Source: Myxococcales bacterium
GTDB taxonomy: Bacteria; Myxococcota; Polyangia; HGW-17; SLPX01
Reading direction: 5' to 3'
NCBI GenBank assembly: GCA_007131745.1
Contig: SLPX01000105.1
Coordinates: 1-64,000 of the forward strand
DNA: 64,000 nucleotides
Below the pieces are notes generated by a model. It searched no databases. It saw only the letters and a program-made list of their open reading frames with translations, and had not been told where the DNA came from. Both the position numbers and the translations under genes were made by a program. Numbering within the stretch: the stretch's first letter is position 1; each line of letters opens with the position of its first letter. Positions 1 through 9,563 of the stretch are shown in pieces.

Positions 1-1474
1 AGAAGAAGCCGCGGAAAAAGCTACTGAAGAAAAAGCCCAAAATGCTGATGCATTGTTGGATATGGATTTTGATGAAAACTTTGACAAGCTCCTCGGAGAA
101 GAGGGTGAGTCGGTCACTGCTGTGAAAAGAATTGAAGACATATCTTCACCCGGTGGTGCGAAACAAGTTGATGCGACAGATGATTTGGTGGGAGCGGCCG
201 ATGCGGTGATAGACGAAGTGGAGGGCGAAGATATACCGGACTATTCTCCGACATCAGGGGCGGAGCAAAGAATTGCAAGGGATGATTCCAAAGGAGACCT
301 GTTGGTGTTGGATCCCGAGGAATTGGAGTTGGAAGAGATCGATTCCGAAAACGGGGATTTTTATCGCGGGGAACCTATCATGCCTGCACCTCCGCCGCCT
401 CCTATCCGAGGTGAAATAGAACCCGGAGTGACGGATGAATTGCCTGACAAAGATCAAGCATTGGAAGCTGCTGATTTTGATCTGGATGAAAAACTGGGAT
501 TGGATGAGTTTGAAGAATTTTCAAGGGAAAGAGACGGGTTTGAACCGCCCGCAGTGGCAGCCTATTCAGGAATAGAGCCGGCAAAACAGCGGGAAGTTAC
601 TTTTACCGGAGCGGATGAAGATGTGGAATCGGATCTGAGCGCTGCCTTTGACAATATTCGCACGGACGCAAACCTGCCTGCAGGGCTTGTTTCCGATGAA
701 GAGGTAGATGATGATGGGTTTGGTTTTGCGTGGGAGAAACCAGCAAAAAATTCCAATTTTGAAGCCAGGGCAGAGCTTCCTGATTTCGAGTTTGATTTCG
801 ATAAGACAGGAAAAGTAACGAAGAAAAAAGATGATGGAGAGGGAGAAGGATTGAGCGAGCCGAAAGATAAACTCGACCAAATCGTCGAGCAAAAGGCAGA
901 TGCGACTGACCTGGTTCCTGATGAGGAGAGCGATGTTGCAGGCGATGAAGTGGACAGTGGATCTCCCGAGGGGTTTAAAGATGATGATTTGGCCGATGTT
1001 GTAGAGCCGCGGGCGGAGGAGGAACAGGATCCGGAAGCGTTATCGGCCGGAGAAGATGCGCTCGTATCGGATTTGTTGGATATTAACGGCGAGGATGAAG
1101 CATTTGATGTGTGGCCGACAGTGGTGGACAAAAAGCCGGACGAAGATGAAGAAGTGCCTTTACCAGTTGTAGATATTGGCCGGAAGATTGTTTTTGGTGA
1201 GGCGGGTGAGTCTGAATTTGAAGAGGAGGCGAGGGTAACGGGTGCGGAAGAGGTTTCGGATATGGCTGGCCAAGAACATGAAGTGGAGTTGACGGAAAAA
1301 GATGAAGGGGATGAAAGCGCCGATGAACCGGCTGTTGGCGAGGAAGCTGGATCGGTTGAAACCGACGATGAACGGGAAGAGGGAAGCGAGGATGGAGAGA
1401 GCGCGGATGGAGAGGATGAAAAAGGAGAAAAGAAAAAGGGTTTTTTCAAGAGATTGTTCGGCCGAAAAGAATAG
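1..1474 (+). CDS. Acidic low-complexity protein, 5' end outside window
   Basis: The frame is open from base 2 with no stop, so this is the 3' part of a longer gene; about 490 residues are visible. The protein is extremely rich in Glu and Asp, with scattered Pro and Gly and no globular domain I can name. It ends abruptly in a basic, aromatic tail (KKGFFKRLFGRKE). An acidic disordered chain with a cationic amphipathic end could touch membrane or nucleic acid, but that is inference. A TTG within the window could be read as a start, but the same frame continues upstream to the edge. The next gene, an REC/HD-GYP regulator on the same strand, begins about 85 bases downstream. Function is unknown. 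Confidence 0.75.
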   Translation, partial: EEAAEKATEEKAQNADALLDMDFDENFDKLLGEEGESVTAVKRIEDISSPGGAKQVDATDDLVGAADAVIDEVEGEDIPDYSPTSGAEQRIARDDSKGDLLVLDPEELELEEIDSENGDFYRGEPIMPAPPPPPIRGEIEPGVTDELPDKDQALEAADFDLDEKLGLDEFEEFSRERDGFEPPAVAAYSGIEPAKQREVTFTGADEDVESDLSAAFDNIRTDANLPAGLVSDEEVDDDGFGFAWEKPAKNSNFEARAELPDFEFDFDKTGKVTKKKDDGEGEGLSEPKDKLDQIVEQKADATDLVPDEESDVAGDEVDSGSPEGFKDDDLADVVEPRAEEEQDPEALSAGEDALVSDLLDINGEDEAFDVWPTVVDKKPDEDEEVPLPVVDIGRKIVFGEAGESEFEEEARVTGAEEVSDMAGQEHEVELTEKDEGDESADEPAVGEEAGSVETDDEREEGSEDGESADGEDEKGEKKKGFFKRLFGRKE

Positions 1475-1559
1475 GATTGGTTTTTTAGGCTGACTCGAAT
1501 CTGGAAGGTGTTTTTGAATCAGTTCTAAATGTTTTGAGAGGAGTTGAGCGAAAATCGCA

Positions 1560-3140
1560 ATGAAAGAAGGTCGAGATTCCGGAATGGATTCTTTTGTAGA
1601 ATCTTTAAACGCTTCCGAAGAGGCTCCCAGAATACTGGTAGTAGACGACGATCGGGTGATCAGGGATGTGTTGAGTGATTTTCTTTCTGCGGAAGGTTTT
1701 TTGGTTCGTGCGGTCGAAAACGGAGTTCGGGCTGTCGAGGAACTCCAAGTGACACCGTATAACATGGTCATTTCGGATCTGAAAATGCCCAACATGGGGG
1801 GCTTGGAACTTCTTGAAGAAATTTGTCGACACAAATTCGATGTTCTTACCGTTATCATGACCGGGTTCGGAACGGTGGAATCAGCGATTGAGGCAATGAA
1901 AAGAGGCGCGTACGATTATGTATTGAAGCCGTTCAAGCTCAATGAGGTTATTCATATCGTCAACAGGGGTCTCGAAAGACAACGCTTGGAAATAGAAAAT
2001 ATCCAACTAAAGGAGGCTGTAAACCTCTACAAGATTTCGGAGGTCATGGCTACGAGCCAGGGAGTGGACGATATCCTTAACATTATCTTGTCGGTTTCTC
2101 TTAAAGAAGCCGACGCAGATATGGTTACCTTGTGGCTTTACGAGGATAAGAAGAGTGATTTTGTTGAAAGAAATTGTCGCATAAGATCGGATTTGCCTGA
2201 AGATTTGGACGGAGGTGAATTGGATCTCGAAGAACTTCTGCGGTTTTTTGATACGGGCAAACCGTTGTTGGCCCACGGCGTTCAGGCTCACCCGTTTTTT
2301 CTGCGTTTGCCGGTTGATTTGCCTCTTGTATCATTTTGTTCCTTGCCTTTGAGAATACAGGAAAGACTTGTGGGTGTATTAACGGCATACAGTTTTACGC
2401 CGGGGAGGCGATTCAACGAGGGACACCGGAAGCTTTTGAATGTTTTGGGAAGCAGGGCGGCCGGCTCAATAGAAAACGCAAGGCTGGTCCGGGATTTGAG
2501 AGGCACTAATGATCAGCTTCTAGAGGCCAACAGAAGTCTGCAGGAGAACTTCCTCAAGACGATTCAGGGTTTTGCGTTGGCCCTTGAGGAAAACGACCAG
2601 TACACAAGAGGTCATTCCGAAAGAGTTTCCATTTATTCACGTCTTACAGCGGAGGGAATGGGGCTCAGTACAGACCATGTTGAACTTGCCGTGCAGTCGG
2701 GTTTGATGCATGACATCGGGAAGATCGGCATTCGCTACGAGAAGCTGAATAAGCCCGGCAAGCTTACATCCGAAGAGATGGCCATGTTTCGGCGCCATCC
2801 GACGATAGGAAAGCGGATTTTAGAAGGTATTCCATTTATGAGAAATCTCATTCCCGGAGTGTTATCGCACCATGAACGGTTTGATGGAACCGGATATCCT
2901 CAAGGGCTTAAAGGGGATGAGATTCCATTGTTGGGAAGAATTATCTGCGTTGGAGATACGTATGATGCCATGACGTCGAATCGTCCATATCGAAAAGCGC
3001 TTCCTCATGCAGTTGCTTGCGAGGAATTGATTCGATGCAGCGGAACACAGTTTGATTCAGAAATTGTCCAGGTGTTTTTGAAAAAAATCGAAATATACCG
3101 GGACGATTGTCTTGCCGAAAACAAAGAAATGCCCAAATAG
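1560..3140 (+). CDS. Response regulator with GAF and HD-GYP domains (putative c-di-GMP phosphodiesterase)
   Basis: The 526-residue protein has an N-terminal receiver domain (about 22-140; acidic VVDDD, phospho-acceptor Asp in VISDLKMP, Lys in LKPF). A GAF-like sensor region follows (about 160-325), then a C-terminal HD-GYP domain (about 345-510) with the HDIGK metal motif and the diagnostic HHERFDGTGYP. HD-GYP domains hydrolyse cyclic di-GMP in the cytoplasm, so phosphorylation of the receiver probably tunes that output. An AGAGGAG element lies 16 bases before the chosen ATG; an in-frame ATG at 1584 is a plausible alternative start. No cognate kinase is adjacent. gyrA begins 24 bases after the stop, so the two may share a transcript. 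Confidence 0.93.
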   Translation: MKEGRDSGMDSFVESLNASEEAPRILVVDDDRVIRDVLSDFLSAEGFLVRAVENGVRAVEELQVTPYNMVISDLKMPNMGGLELLEEICRHKFDVLTVIMTGFGTVESAIEAMKRGAYDYVLKPFKLNEVIHIVNRGLERQRLEIENIQLKEAVNLYKISEVMATSQGVDDILNIILSVSLKEADADMVTLWLYEDKKSDFVERNCRIRSDLPEDLDGGELDLEELLRFFDTGKPLLAHGVQAHPFFLRLPVDLPLVSFCSLPLRIQERLVGVLTAYSFTPGRRFNEGHRKLLNVLGSRAAGSIENARLVRDLRGTNDQLLEANRSLQENFLKTIQGFALALEENDQYTRGHSERVSIYSRLTAEGMGLSTDHVELAVQSGLMHDIGKIGIRYEKLNKPGKLTSEEMAMFRRHPTIGKRILEGIPFMRNLIPGVLSHHERFDGTGYPQGLKGDEIPLLGRIICVGDTYDAMTSNRPYRKALPHAVACEELIRCSGTQFDSEIVQVFLKKIEIYRDDCLAENKEMPK

Positions 3141-3154
3141 GTTTTCCGGAAAAC
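3141..3154. promoter_or_regulatory. Perfect 14-bp palindrome before gyrA
   Basis: GTTTTCCGGAAAAC is a perfect palindrome lying directly after the TAG of the HD-GYP gene and ending 10 bases before the gyrA ATG at 3165. It could be an operator for a dimeric repressor, or an RNA hairpin next to the gyrA ribosome-binding region. The sequence shows only the symmetry; the role is unproven. Confidence 0.4.
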
Positions 3155-3164
3155 AGGTTGTCCT

Positions 3165-5834
3165 ATGACTCAGCAAGAACGGCTGACACATGTAAACATT
3201 GAAGATGAGATGAAGAATTCGTTCATGGATTACGCCATGAGCGTAATTGTTTCGAGGGCGTTGCCTGACGGACGTGATGGTTTGAAGCCTGTGCATCGCC
3301 GAATATTGTACACAATGCACCGGCTGAAGAACTTTTATAACCAGCCTTATATCAAGTCGGCACGCGTTGTGGGCGATACCATGGGAAAACTTCATCCTCA
3401 TGGAGACGCCTCAATCTATGATGCGTTGGTCAGGATGGCGCAGGTGTTCTCCATGCGTTGTCCCCTTGCCGACGGGCAGGGGAACTTTGGCAGCATAGAC
3501 GGCGATCCTCCCGCAGCAATGCGTTATACCGAAGTCAGGATGGCCAAACTGGCCGCCGAGTTGTTGGCAGATATCGAAAAGGATACTGTTGAATTCTATC
3601 CGAATTACGATGAAAAGGATGAAGAGCCCGATGTAATGCCGACACGGTTTCCGAATCTGCTTGTAAACGGAAGTTCCGGTATCGCCGTCGGGATGGCCAC
3701 CAATATTCCGCCTCACAACCTGTCGGAAATGTGTCGCGCTGCGATAGCTTTGATCAAAAAGCCAGGTATAACGACACCGGATTTGATGGAATACGTTCCA
3801 GGACCGGATTTTCCGACCGGAGGGATGATATATGGCAGGGGAGGTATTTTTTCTGCGTACAGCACCGGGCGAGGCTCCATAGTTGTCAGGGGCCGGGCTG
3901 AAATAGAAGAGGGTGAAAACGGGAGAAGCAGGATCATCATCAGTGAGATTCCCTATCAGGTCAACAAGTCCCGCCTTTTAGAAAAGTTTGCTTCCTTAGT
4001 GAAGGAGAAGCGGATCCAGGAAATTTCAGATATTCGCGATGAATCCGACCGCAGGGGCTTGAGAGTGGTAGTGACTCTAAAAAAAGACGCTCCGGCCGAA
4101 GTTGTTTTAAACAGGTTGTACAAGCTTTCACCATTGCAGAGTACGTTCGGGGTGAATCTTATTGCCATCGTCGATCGTAGGCCGCAGATGTTGACACTTA
4201 AATCAGCGTTGGGGGTTTTTGTCCGCCATCGCAGACAGGTGGTTGTCAGGCGAAGTCAATACGAGTTGCGACAGGCTCGAACCAGACTAGAAATCGTTGA
4301 AGGATTGGGACTGGCCAGTGTTGAAATTGACGTGGTTATTCGACTTATCCGTGAAAGCCGCGATCCGGGAGAGGCCAAGGAAAAGCTCATGGATCATGAG
4401 TTTACAGGGTTAAAGCAGTTTCTTTTGAGAGCCGGCCGGCCGGCCGAAGAGGTTGAGAGCGTTGTATCAAAACCGTTCTACAAGCTTACGGAGAGACAAG
4501 CCCAGGCCATTTTAGATATGCGGCTTCATCGGCTTACGGGGCTTCAACAGGAAAAGCTCGCTGATGAATATGCCGAGCTTTGTGATGTAATAGTCCGTTT
4601 AGAAGAGATCCTCGGGGATGAGGAACGCTTGAAAAGGGTTCTCATAGAAGAGCTGGAAGAAATCATCGAACAATACGGAGAAGAACGCAGAACAGAAATA
4701 ATTGAAGAAAGCAGTGACCTGACAGTTGAAGATCTTATTGCCGACGAACCCATGGTTGTGACCATGACTTTGTCGAATTATGTGAAGAGAACCCCCTTGG
4801 CGGAGTTCAAGGCTCAGATGCGTGGAGGCCGGGGACGTCGAGGTGCACAGGTAAGAGCGGAGGATGAGATAACAATTACCTTTGTTGCTTCGGCTTTGTC
4901 ACATGTACTTTTGTTTACTGATTCAGGTCGTGTTTTCAGTGTCAAGGTATACCAGTTTCCCAAGGGAGCGCCCCATTCCAAGGGGCGGCCACTTGTAAAT
5001 TTGATAGATCTTCAAGAAGGAGAGAAGGTGGTTCAAATGCTCCCTGTCGGGGAATTTGAGGGAGAAAAGTATGTGCTCTTGGCAACAAGGCGTGGAATAG
5101 TAAAGAAGACGGAACTCATGGTTTATGCGAATATCCGCGCCACTGGGATTAGGGCTCTCGTGTTGGACGATGGGGATGCGATGATAGAGGCTAAGCTCAC
5201 CAACGGGGATATGGATGTCTTGTTGGGAACAAAACTGGGGCAGGCGATCCGTTTTTCGGAGGAGCAGGTTCGACCCATGGGCCGGGTGAGTAGAGGTGTC
5301 AAGGGAATCAAGCTCAAGCCGGATGATGAGGTTGTCAGCATGAGTACCCTTGAGCCGGATATGGAAGCGCTGGCCTTGACCGTGTCGGAACAAGGCTATG
5401 GCAAATTGACCAGTGTTTCCGAGTACCCGACACAAAACCGCGGAGGAATGGGCGTTTTAATGGCGAGGCTGAAGGAAAGAGACAAGGGAATCCTGTCCCT
5501 GTGCATCGTGGATTCAACAGATGATGTTATGCTGGTAACCAATCGCGGCACAGTGATGAGGACCCCCGTATCCGGGATTTCCATCAGGGGACGCGTCACA
5601 ACCGGAGTTGTGTTGGTGAGGGTGCCGGAAGGTGAATCGGTTATGGTTGTGGTGCGGATACCCGGAGGAGAAAACGGGGATAACGATGTGGGCGAAGGTG
5701 AAGACGACGATGGACGGTCAGAGGAAGCCCATGTGGGTGAAGGTGAAGACAACGATAACCGAGCAGAGCAAGACCTTATGGACCAAGGTGAAGGCGAAGA
5801 TGAACAGTCGAAAGAAGAAGACGAGGACGAATGA
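3165..5834 (+). CDS. gyrA: DNA gyrase subunit A
   Basis: The 889-residue protein starts with the canonical GyrA/ParC breakage-reunion domain and has the catalytic tyrosine in [10 protein letters not shown] (Tyr121). The C-terminal wrapping domain carries a GyrA-box-like RGGRGRRG and repeated beta-pinwheel blades, which favours gyrase over topoisomerase IV. With GyrB it forms the ATP-driven enzyme that introduces negative supercoils. At the quinolone-contact positions the sequence is [10 protein letters not shown]: Ala at the E. coli Ser83 position, Asp kept at the Asp87 position. The last 60 or so residues are a lineage-specific acidic tail with degenerate VGEGED repeats. The start is fixed by family length. 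gyrB is not in this window. Confidence 0.95.
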   Translation: MTQQERLTHVNIEDEMKNSFMDYAMSVIVSRALPDGRDGLKPVHRRILYTMHRLKNFYNQPYIKSARVVGDTMGKLHPHGDASIYDALVRMAQVFSMRCPLADGQGNFGSIDGDPPAAMRYTEVRMAKLAAELLADIEKDTVEFYPNYDEKDEEPDVMPTRFPNLLVNGSSGIAVGMATNIPPHNLSEMCRAAIALIKKPGITTPDLMEYVPGPDFPTGGMIYGRGGIFSAYSTGRGSIVVRGRAEIEEGENGRSRIIISEIPYQVNKSRLLEKFASLVKEKRIQEISDIRDESDRRGLRVVVTLKKDAPAEVVLNRLYKLSPLQSTFGVNLIAIVDRRPQMLTLKSALGVFVRHRRQVVVRRSQYELRQARTRLEIVEGLGLASVEIDVVIRLIRESRDPGEAKEKLMDHEFTGLKQFLLRAGRPAEEVESVVSKPFYKLTERQAQAILDMRLHRLTGLQQEKLADEYAELCDVIVRLEEILGDEERLKRVLIEELEEIIEQYGEERRTEIIEESSDLTVEDLIADEPMVVTMTLSNYVKRTPLAEFKAQMRGGRGRRGAQVRAEDEITITFVASALSHVLLFTDSGRVFSVKVYQFPKGAPHSKGRPLVNLIDLQEGEKVVQMLPVGEFEGEKYVLLATRRGIVKKTELMVYANIRATGIRALVLDDGDAMIEAKLTNGDMDVLLGTKLGQAIRFSEEQVRPMGRVSRGVKGIKLKPDDEVVSMSTLEPDMEALALTVSEQGYGKLTSVSEYPTQNRGGMGVLMARLKERDKGILSLCIVDSTDDVMLVTNRGTVMRTPVSGISIRGRVTTGVVLVRVPEGESVMVVVRIPGGENGDNDVGEGEDDDGRSEEAHVGEGEDNDNRAEQDLMDQGEGEDEQSKEEDEDE
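5685..5812 (+). repeat. Degenerate repeats of about 45 bp coding the acidic GyrA tail
   Basis: Copies of a GTGGGYGAAGGTGAAGAC-like unit begin near 5688 and 5733, with a third, looser copy near 5787. They encode VGEGED-type acidic repeats, so the GyrA tail appears to have grown by slippage or tandem duplication. Confidence 0.5.
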
Positions 5835-5926
5835 GAGGGAACAGATAAGGATTCCGGCCTTCCGAAAAAACAGGGGGGAAAACCCGGATTGTGAGATTTT
5901 GTACCGAGTGTAGTGAATGTGAAGAA

Positions 5927-7102
5927 ATGGCCGATTCAAACCGAATTATGCTGTGTTTGACAAAAAAGGTATTTTTAACGGCGATATTTTTTTGTTTGCT
6001 GTCTTTGTGCGTTTGTAATTCCTGCAGGAAAAAAGAGAAAGAAACCGTTCCGTCCCAGATCAAGGGAGTGCCGGTGCATCCTCGTTCAACGAGTGTAAAG
6101 GTCGTTGAAGACAGGGAAAACCACTTGGAAATCCATCTGGAGGTGAACCATTCGCTTCATCATGTTGCAGCATATTATCGAACGGTTTTGGGAAATCAAA
6201 AATTCCAGATAGTTGAGGACATGCAGCATCAAGACAGGTCCAGGCTCGTCGGAATAAGGGGAAGAGAGCACTTGCAGGTGGATTTTGCTCCGAGACCCGG
6301 TGGGTTGGAGGTGAAGTTATTGAAAAGGCTTATCAGGACGGATGATCATGAAGGAAGCTTGCCGCCTACGCCCGAGGATGTTTTTCTTCCGGAGGAGATC
6401 AAATGGGACAGAAGGATTTTTGCCGCATCGGGAGATGATGTAGCGCTTCGCGGGCATTGTGATTGCACCCTGGAAGCGGCCAATGAATTGATGAAAAAAG
6501 CCCTGGAAAAAAATGGCTGGAACGTTCGGTTCGGGAAAGGATTGGAAGATCCGGATGTGCAACGCAGAACCGTGGACGGAGCGGGATCGATATTGATTAT
6601 GGCGGAAAAAACGGATCGCAAGCTGCGAGTTGTTTTTGATAAGATCAGTGAGCAGGCCACTGCAGTGCGGATTGTTTTGTCCGCGATGGAATACACTGGA
6701 GACAGTGGGCCTGATGCAACTGTTGAAAAAAAAGAAAAGGATCCGATTCCTGAAAACATTGATTCAAGGGAGCGGAAGGAAATCGATAATACTGCATTGG
6801 ATGCAGATTTGCAGATCAAGATGGAAGAGCACTGGCAAGAAGTTGGTTCAGAACATGACAATCTAACCGGTTTTCAGAAAAGCTTTCTAACAGAAAAGAA
6901 AGATCTTGAACTTCTGGCTAAGGAGTTGCAGCGGGTGTTCCAAAAGAGGGGATGGAAAGTTTTAGGCGGGGTTTCAGGAATTGATCTTGCCGATGACAAG
7001 GGACGATTGATGATTTTTTCCAAGGGAAAAAAATCACTTTCAGCCCAGTTGACAGCTACGTCTTCAGGGACCCGGTTGATATTGAGTGTCGGCGGAGATT
7101 GA
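5927..7102 (+). CDS. Secreted or membrane-anchored hypothetical protein
   Basis: The 391-residue form begins MADSNRIM and has a strongly hydrophobic segment at about 14-31 followed by CNSCRKK. This looks like a signal peptide, possibly lipoprotein-type although the lipobox is weak. The rest contains three related alpha/beta segments of about 75 residues; one is a Tyr-containing VAAYYRTVL region and a later one has a similar AAN-LMKKALEKNGW pattern, reminiscent of repeated small domains that monitor peptide or lipid binding. Such repeats are my reading only. Alternative starts are GTG 5891 and ATG 5948. It follows gyrA by about 90 bases. No recognised family. Confidence 0.7.
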   Translation: MADSNRIMLCLTKKVFLTAIFFCLLSLCVCNSCRKKEKETVPSQIKGVPVHPRSTSVKVVEDRENHLEIHLEVNHSLHHVAAYYRTVLGNQKFQIVEDMQHQDRSRLVGIRGREHLQVDFAPRPGGLEVKLLKRLIRTDDHEGSLPPTPEDVFLPEEIKWDRRIFAASGDDVALRGHCDCTLEAANELMKKALEKNGWNVRFGKGLEDPDVQRRTVDGAGSILIMAEKTDRKLRVVFDKISEQATAVRIVLSAMEYTGDSGPDATVEKKEKDPIPENIDSRERKEIDNTALDADLQIKMEEHWQEVGSEHDNLTGFQKSFLTEKKDLELLAKELQRVFQKRGWKVLGGVSGIDLADDKGRLMIFSKGKKSLSAQLTATSSGTRLILSVGGD

Positions 7103-7293
7103 GAGAAATAAACACGCTCCACATTGACCGCCGATCAATCTCGCCATGCTGCGTTGACTGCGGCGCGGCTAAAGGCGTGTCCTCGTCGTCGCGCCTCTAA
7201 ATGTGTTTGTCCGGAACTCAATGAGATCCTGTTTAATTATTCTCATTAAGGTTATTCAGCGGGATTCGGTGTAACACTCGAAAGGTGACCGGA
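7103..7293. other. Non-coding GC-rich insert-like stretch with hairpin
   Basis: Between the secreted protein and the convergent cyclic-nucleotide-binding gene lies a block of unusual composition. Around 7160-7200 an AGGCG / CGCCT pair flanks a GA-CGA-rich centre, so a hairpin is possible. No ORF, tRNA fold or second copy was found in this window. It could be a terminator or a copy of a dispersed intergenic element. Confidence 0.3.
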
Positions 7294-7307
7294 TGATCAG
7301 CTGATCA
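7294..7307. repeat. Perfect palindrome TGATCAGCTGATCA at a gene end
   Basis: This 14-bp perfect palindrome overlaps the stop codon of the minus-strand cyclic-nucleotide-binding gene. It may fold as a small 3' hairpin. No T-run follows on the gene's strand, so a classical terminator is not clear. Confidence 0.3.
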
Positions 7308-7808
7308 GCTGAATTTGCCGGCAAAAGTCAGAAATGTCATTTTGTCGTTAGTTTCTCTCAATCGCTGAGTAAGCGTGCGGATGAAATTCCAAAGAAGCTC
7401 ATAAGCGAGATCGCGCTCGATGAAAAGCAGCTCCTCAAAGCTTTCTTTTTCTATGACAAAAAGAGTGCATTTTTTGTGACATTTTGCATCTGCAGATCTT
7501 TTGCCGTCATCTATGAGAGCCATTTCACCAAAATGGCTTCCGGTTTTTAAAACCGCTAGAGCTTCTTCCCCGAGTCCAGGCAAGGTCCGGCTGATGCGAA
7601 CCGCTCCTCCCAGCAAAACGTAGAAACGATCCCCCACATCTCCCTCGGAAAAAATGGATTCGTTGGGTTTGTATGTTTCGTAAATTCCGATATCGACGAG
7701 CCTCTTTATGTGAACCTTGGTCATGGACGAAAAAAGAGGTATTTTCGATAACGCGGTGACTGGGTCAACCTCTGCATCGGACGGAGGCTTGTTATTATTT
7801 TCCTCCAT
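7305..7808 (-). CDS. Cyclic nucleotide-binding domain protein
   Basis: A single cNMP-binding beta-barrel fills most of the protein, with the phosphate-binding-cassette signature FGEMALIDDGKRSADA and the preceding GD-GD-FYVLLGG strand region. A C-terminal helical segment contains no DNA-binding helix-turn-helix, so this is not a Crp-type activator. Such stand-alone domains sense cAMP or cGMP or act in protein complexes. I favour the ATG at 7808 (168 residues) because a GGAG lies 9 bases upstream. The frame stays open to a GTG at 7892, which would add 28 residues (MYYDKSF). It reads away from the Tat-exported ferredoxin gene upstream, about 215 bases away. Confidence 0.85.
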   Translation of the reverse strand: MEENNNKPPSDAEVDPVTALSKIPLFSSMTKVHIKRLVDIGIYETYKPNESIFSEGDVGDRFYVLLGGAVRISRTLPGLGEEALAVLKTGSHFGEMALIDDGKRSADAKCHKKCTLFVIEKESFEELLFIERDLAYELLWNFIRTLTQRLRETNDKMTFLTFAGKFS

Positions 7809-8022
7809 GTCTTCTATCTCCGTATGAAAGAGAAATTCTGAGGATTTCATCTCTTTCAAAAAAAGCTCAGAGAAACTTTTATCATAATACACCTTAACGA
7901 CCGATGTGGCAAAAACTTTGCAAAATCAAGTTGTTGAAAACATTGCCGAGAAAGCGGCCGATGGAGGTTTGGATTCGCGTACGAATCCAAGAGTTGTTTT
8001 TGTTTCAGCCCTATGTCCGTTT

Positions 8023-9369
8023 TTAGGACTCGATAAGATTGTATTTTGTTGTGCCGAGCCCCAACTTTTCAGCATGTTTTATGGTTACTTCGCCGTCTAC
8101 GTTAGGATAGATTTTTTTGAAAGGGTCCTCGCCCCAGACCTTCCGGCTGATCTCCAGGGATGCCATGTCGATTGCAACCGGATCCGTGCTTGCAAAGATT
8201 CCCACATCGGGCGCGATTACGGGGTTGTCACCCCGGGCGCAGTCACATGCTCGCGATACGTGGTTTACAACATTTAGATAGAGCGATTTGCCTTCAAACG
8301 CGGCCGCACCTCCGAGGGCGTATTCCGCCATTTTCTCCATGAAAGCATTCTGTTCGGTTCTTGGAGATTTGTTGTGGATTGCCCCATGAGGGCAAACCGT
8401 CAGACATTGTCCGCAGCCTATGCAAGTGGATTCATTGAATTGTAGTTTGCCGTTTTTCATGAAAAGAGATTTGGGGGGACACCAAACAGCGCAATCGCCG
8501 CAGTGAATACATTTTTTGGGATCAATGAAAGGCTTGAAGTCGGAGTGTTGGGCCAGTTTGCCGGCTCTTGAAGCAAGCCCCATGGCCAGGTTTTTGAGTG
8601 TTGCTCCGAAAGAGGAGAGGCTGTGGCCCTTGAAATGGCTCAAAACGACCATGCTTTGAAAAAACAAAATATCACTCGCGACAAAAACCACCTTGAAATG
8701 TTTTCCTGGAATTGCAACGGCCTGTTGAATCTGACCGGTGAGTCCATCCAAAATGGCGACCGGTGAACCGGTTTGTTCAAGCGAAAAACCGTGGTTTCGA
8801 GCTGTTACAATGTGGTCATAGGTGTTGGTGCGGGAACCCTTGTAAAGGGTGTTTGTTTCTACGAGCATGGGTTTTCCGCCCAACCGCTTTATTTCATCTA
8901 TTACTCTCCGGGTTAATTCAGGTTTGATGTATCCCTTGTTTCCTTTTTCGCCGAAGTGTTGTTTCACGGCTACCAGGTGATCTTTGTTGATCACGGAACC
9001 AGGTTTCAGGGCCTTGAAGAGTTCATCTGTTTTTTGTGCCCAGACCCTGTTGGGTTGGCCGTCTTTTATCCTGGAGAAATAAACCTGCGCCGGTTCGGGG
9101 ATTGGCCATTTCTTGAAGCTTTTTGCTCGAATACCCTCTGGTTCCTCATGGATCGGCTCTCCAGGTGAGGGAGCAACGACGGTTTCACATGGCGGGCAGT
9201 CGATTTTTTCCGGAGGTGATTTTTTGGCTGCTCCACTACAGCCTAATCCGACACTCGCTCCAACACCCACTCCAACACCCACTGCGACTCCATGTTTTAT
9301 GAAATCCCTTCTGCTTTGTTGTTGAGAGGGTTTCGACACTTTCGAGCTTTTCTTGCCTTGTTTCGCCAT
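8023..9369 (-). CDS. Tat-exported DUF362 lipoprotein with two [4Fe-4S] ferredoxin motifs
   Basis: The N-terminus has a twin-arginine motif (SRRDFIK), a Gly/Val-rich hydrophobic stretch and a lipobox ending in GLGC, so the protein is predicted to be exported folded by Tat and lipid-anchored. The body is DUF362, interrupted by two cluster motifs, CIHCGDCAVWCP and CIGCGQCLTVCP, which should each hold a [4Fe-4S] cluster. Typical family residues follow (CDCARGDNPVIAPDVGIFASTDPVAID). DUF362 proteins are presumed redox or metal-cofactor proteins; their chemistry is not settled. The ATG at 9369 is chosen because AAGGA precedes it by about 6 bases; an upstream in-frame start at 9414 lacks such a site. 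448 residues. Confidence 0.9.
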   Translation of the reverse strand: MAKQGKKSSKVSKPSQQQSRRDFIKHGVAVGVGVGVGASVGLGCSGAAKKSPPEKIDCPPCETVVAPSPGEPIHEEPEGIRAKSFKKWPIPEPAQVYFSRIKDGQPNRVWAQKTDELFKALKPGSVINKDHLVAVKQHFGEKGNKGYIKPELTRRVIDEIKRLGGKPMLVETNTLYKGSRTNTYDHIVTARNHGFSLEQTGSPVAILDGLTGQIQQAVAIPGKHFKVVFVASDILFFQSMVVLSHFKGHSLSSFGATLKNLAMGLASRAGKLAQHSDFKPFIDPKKCIHCGDCAVWCPPKSLFMKNGKLQFNESTCIGCGQCLTVCPHGAIHNKSPRTEQNAFMEKMAEYALGGAAAFEGKSLYLNVVNHVSRACDCARGDNPVIAPDVGIFASTDPVAIDMASLEISRKVWGEDPFKKIYPNVDGEVTIKHAEKLGLGTTKYNLIES

Positions 9370-9563
9370 GTTTTTCCTTATTCGGTTTGATTGTTCTTTT
9401 TTGTGGTCTTTCAAAATACGAAAATGATAACTTTCTCATAATACATCATTTTAATCTTGTTTAAACCCATGATCGATCTTGTGCAACCCGGGATTCGCGG
9501 AAAGGCACCAGTTTGCTGATTTCGGCAATCGGCAAAACACGGGGATGTTCGGTGTTTTCGAAC

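Noticed and set aside
562..1449. 295-residue open frame on the minus strand
   Set aside because: It is Ser/Pro-rich and mirrors the acidic codons of the plus-strand protein; no start signal or domain, so it is a shadow of the coding strand.
7140..7205. Possible tRNA-like hairpin in the GC-rich intergenic block
   Set aside because: No cloverleaf, no T-loop GTTCRAAYC and no CCA end could be found.
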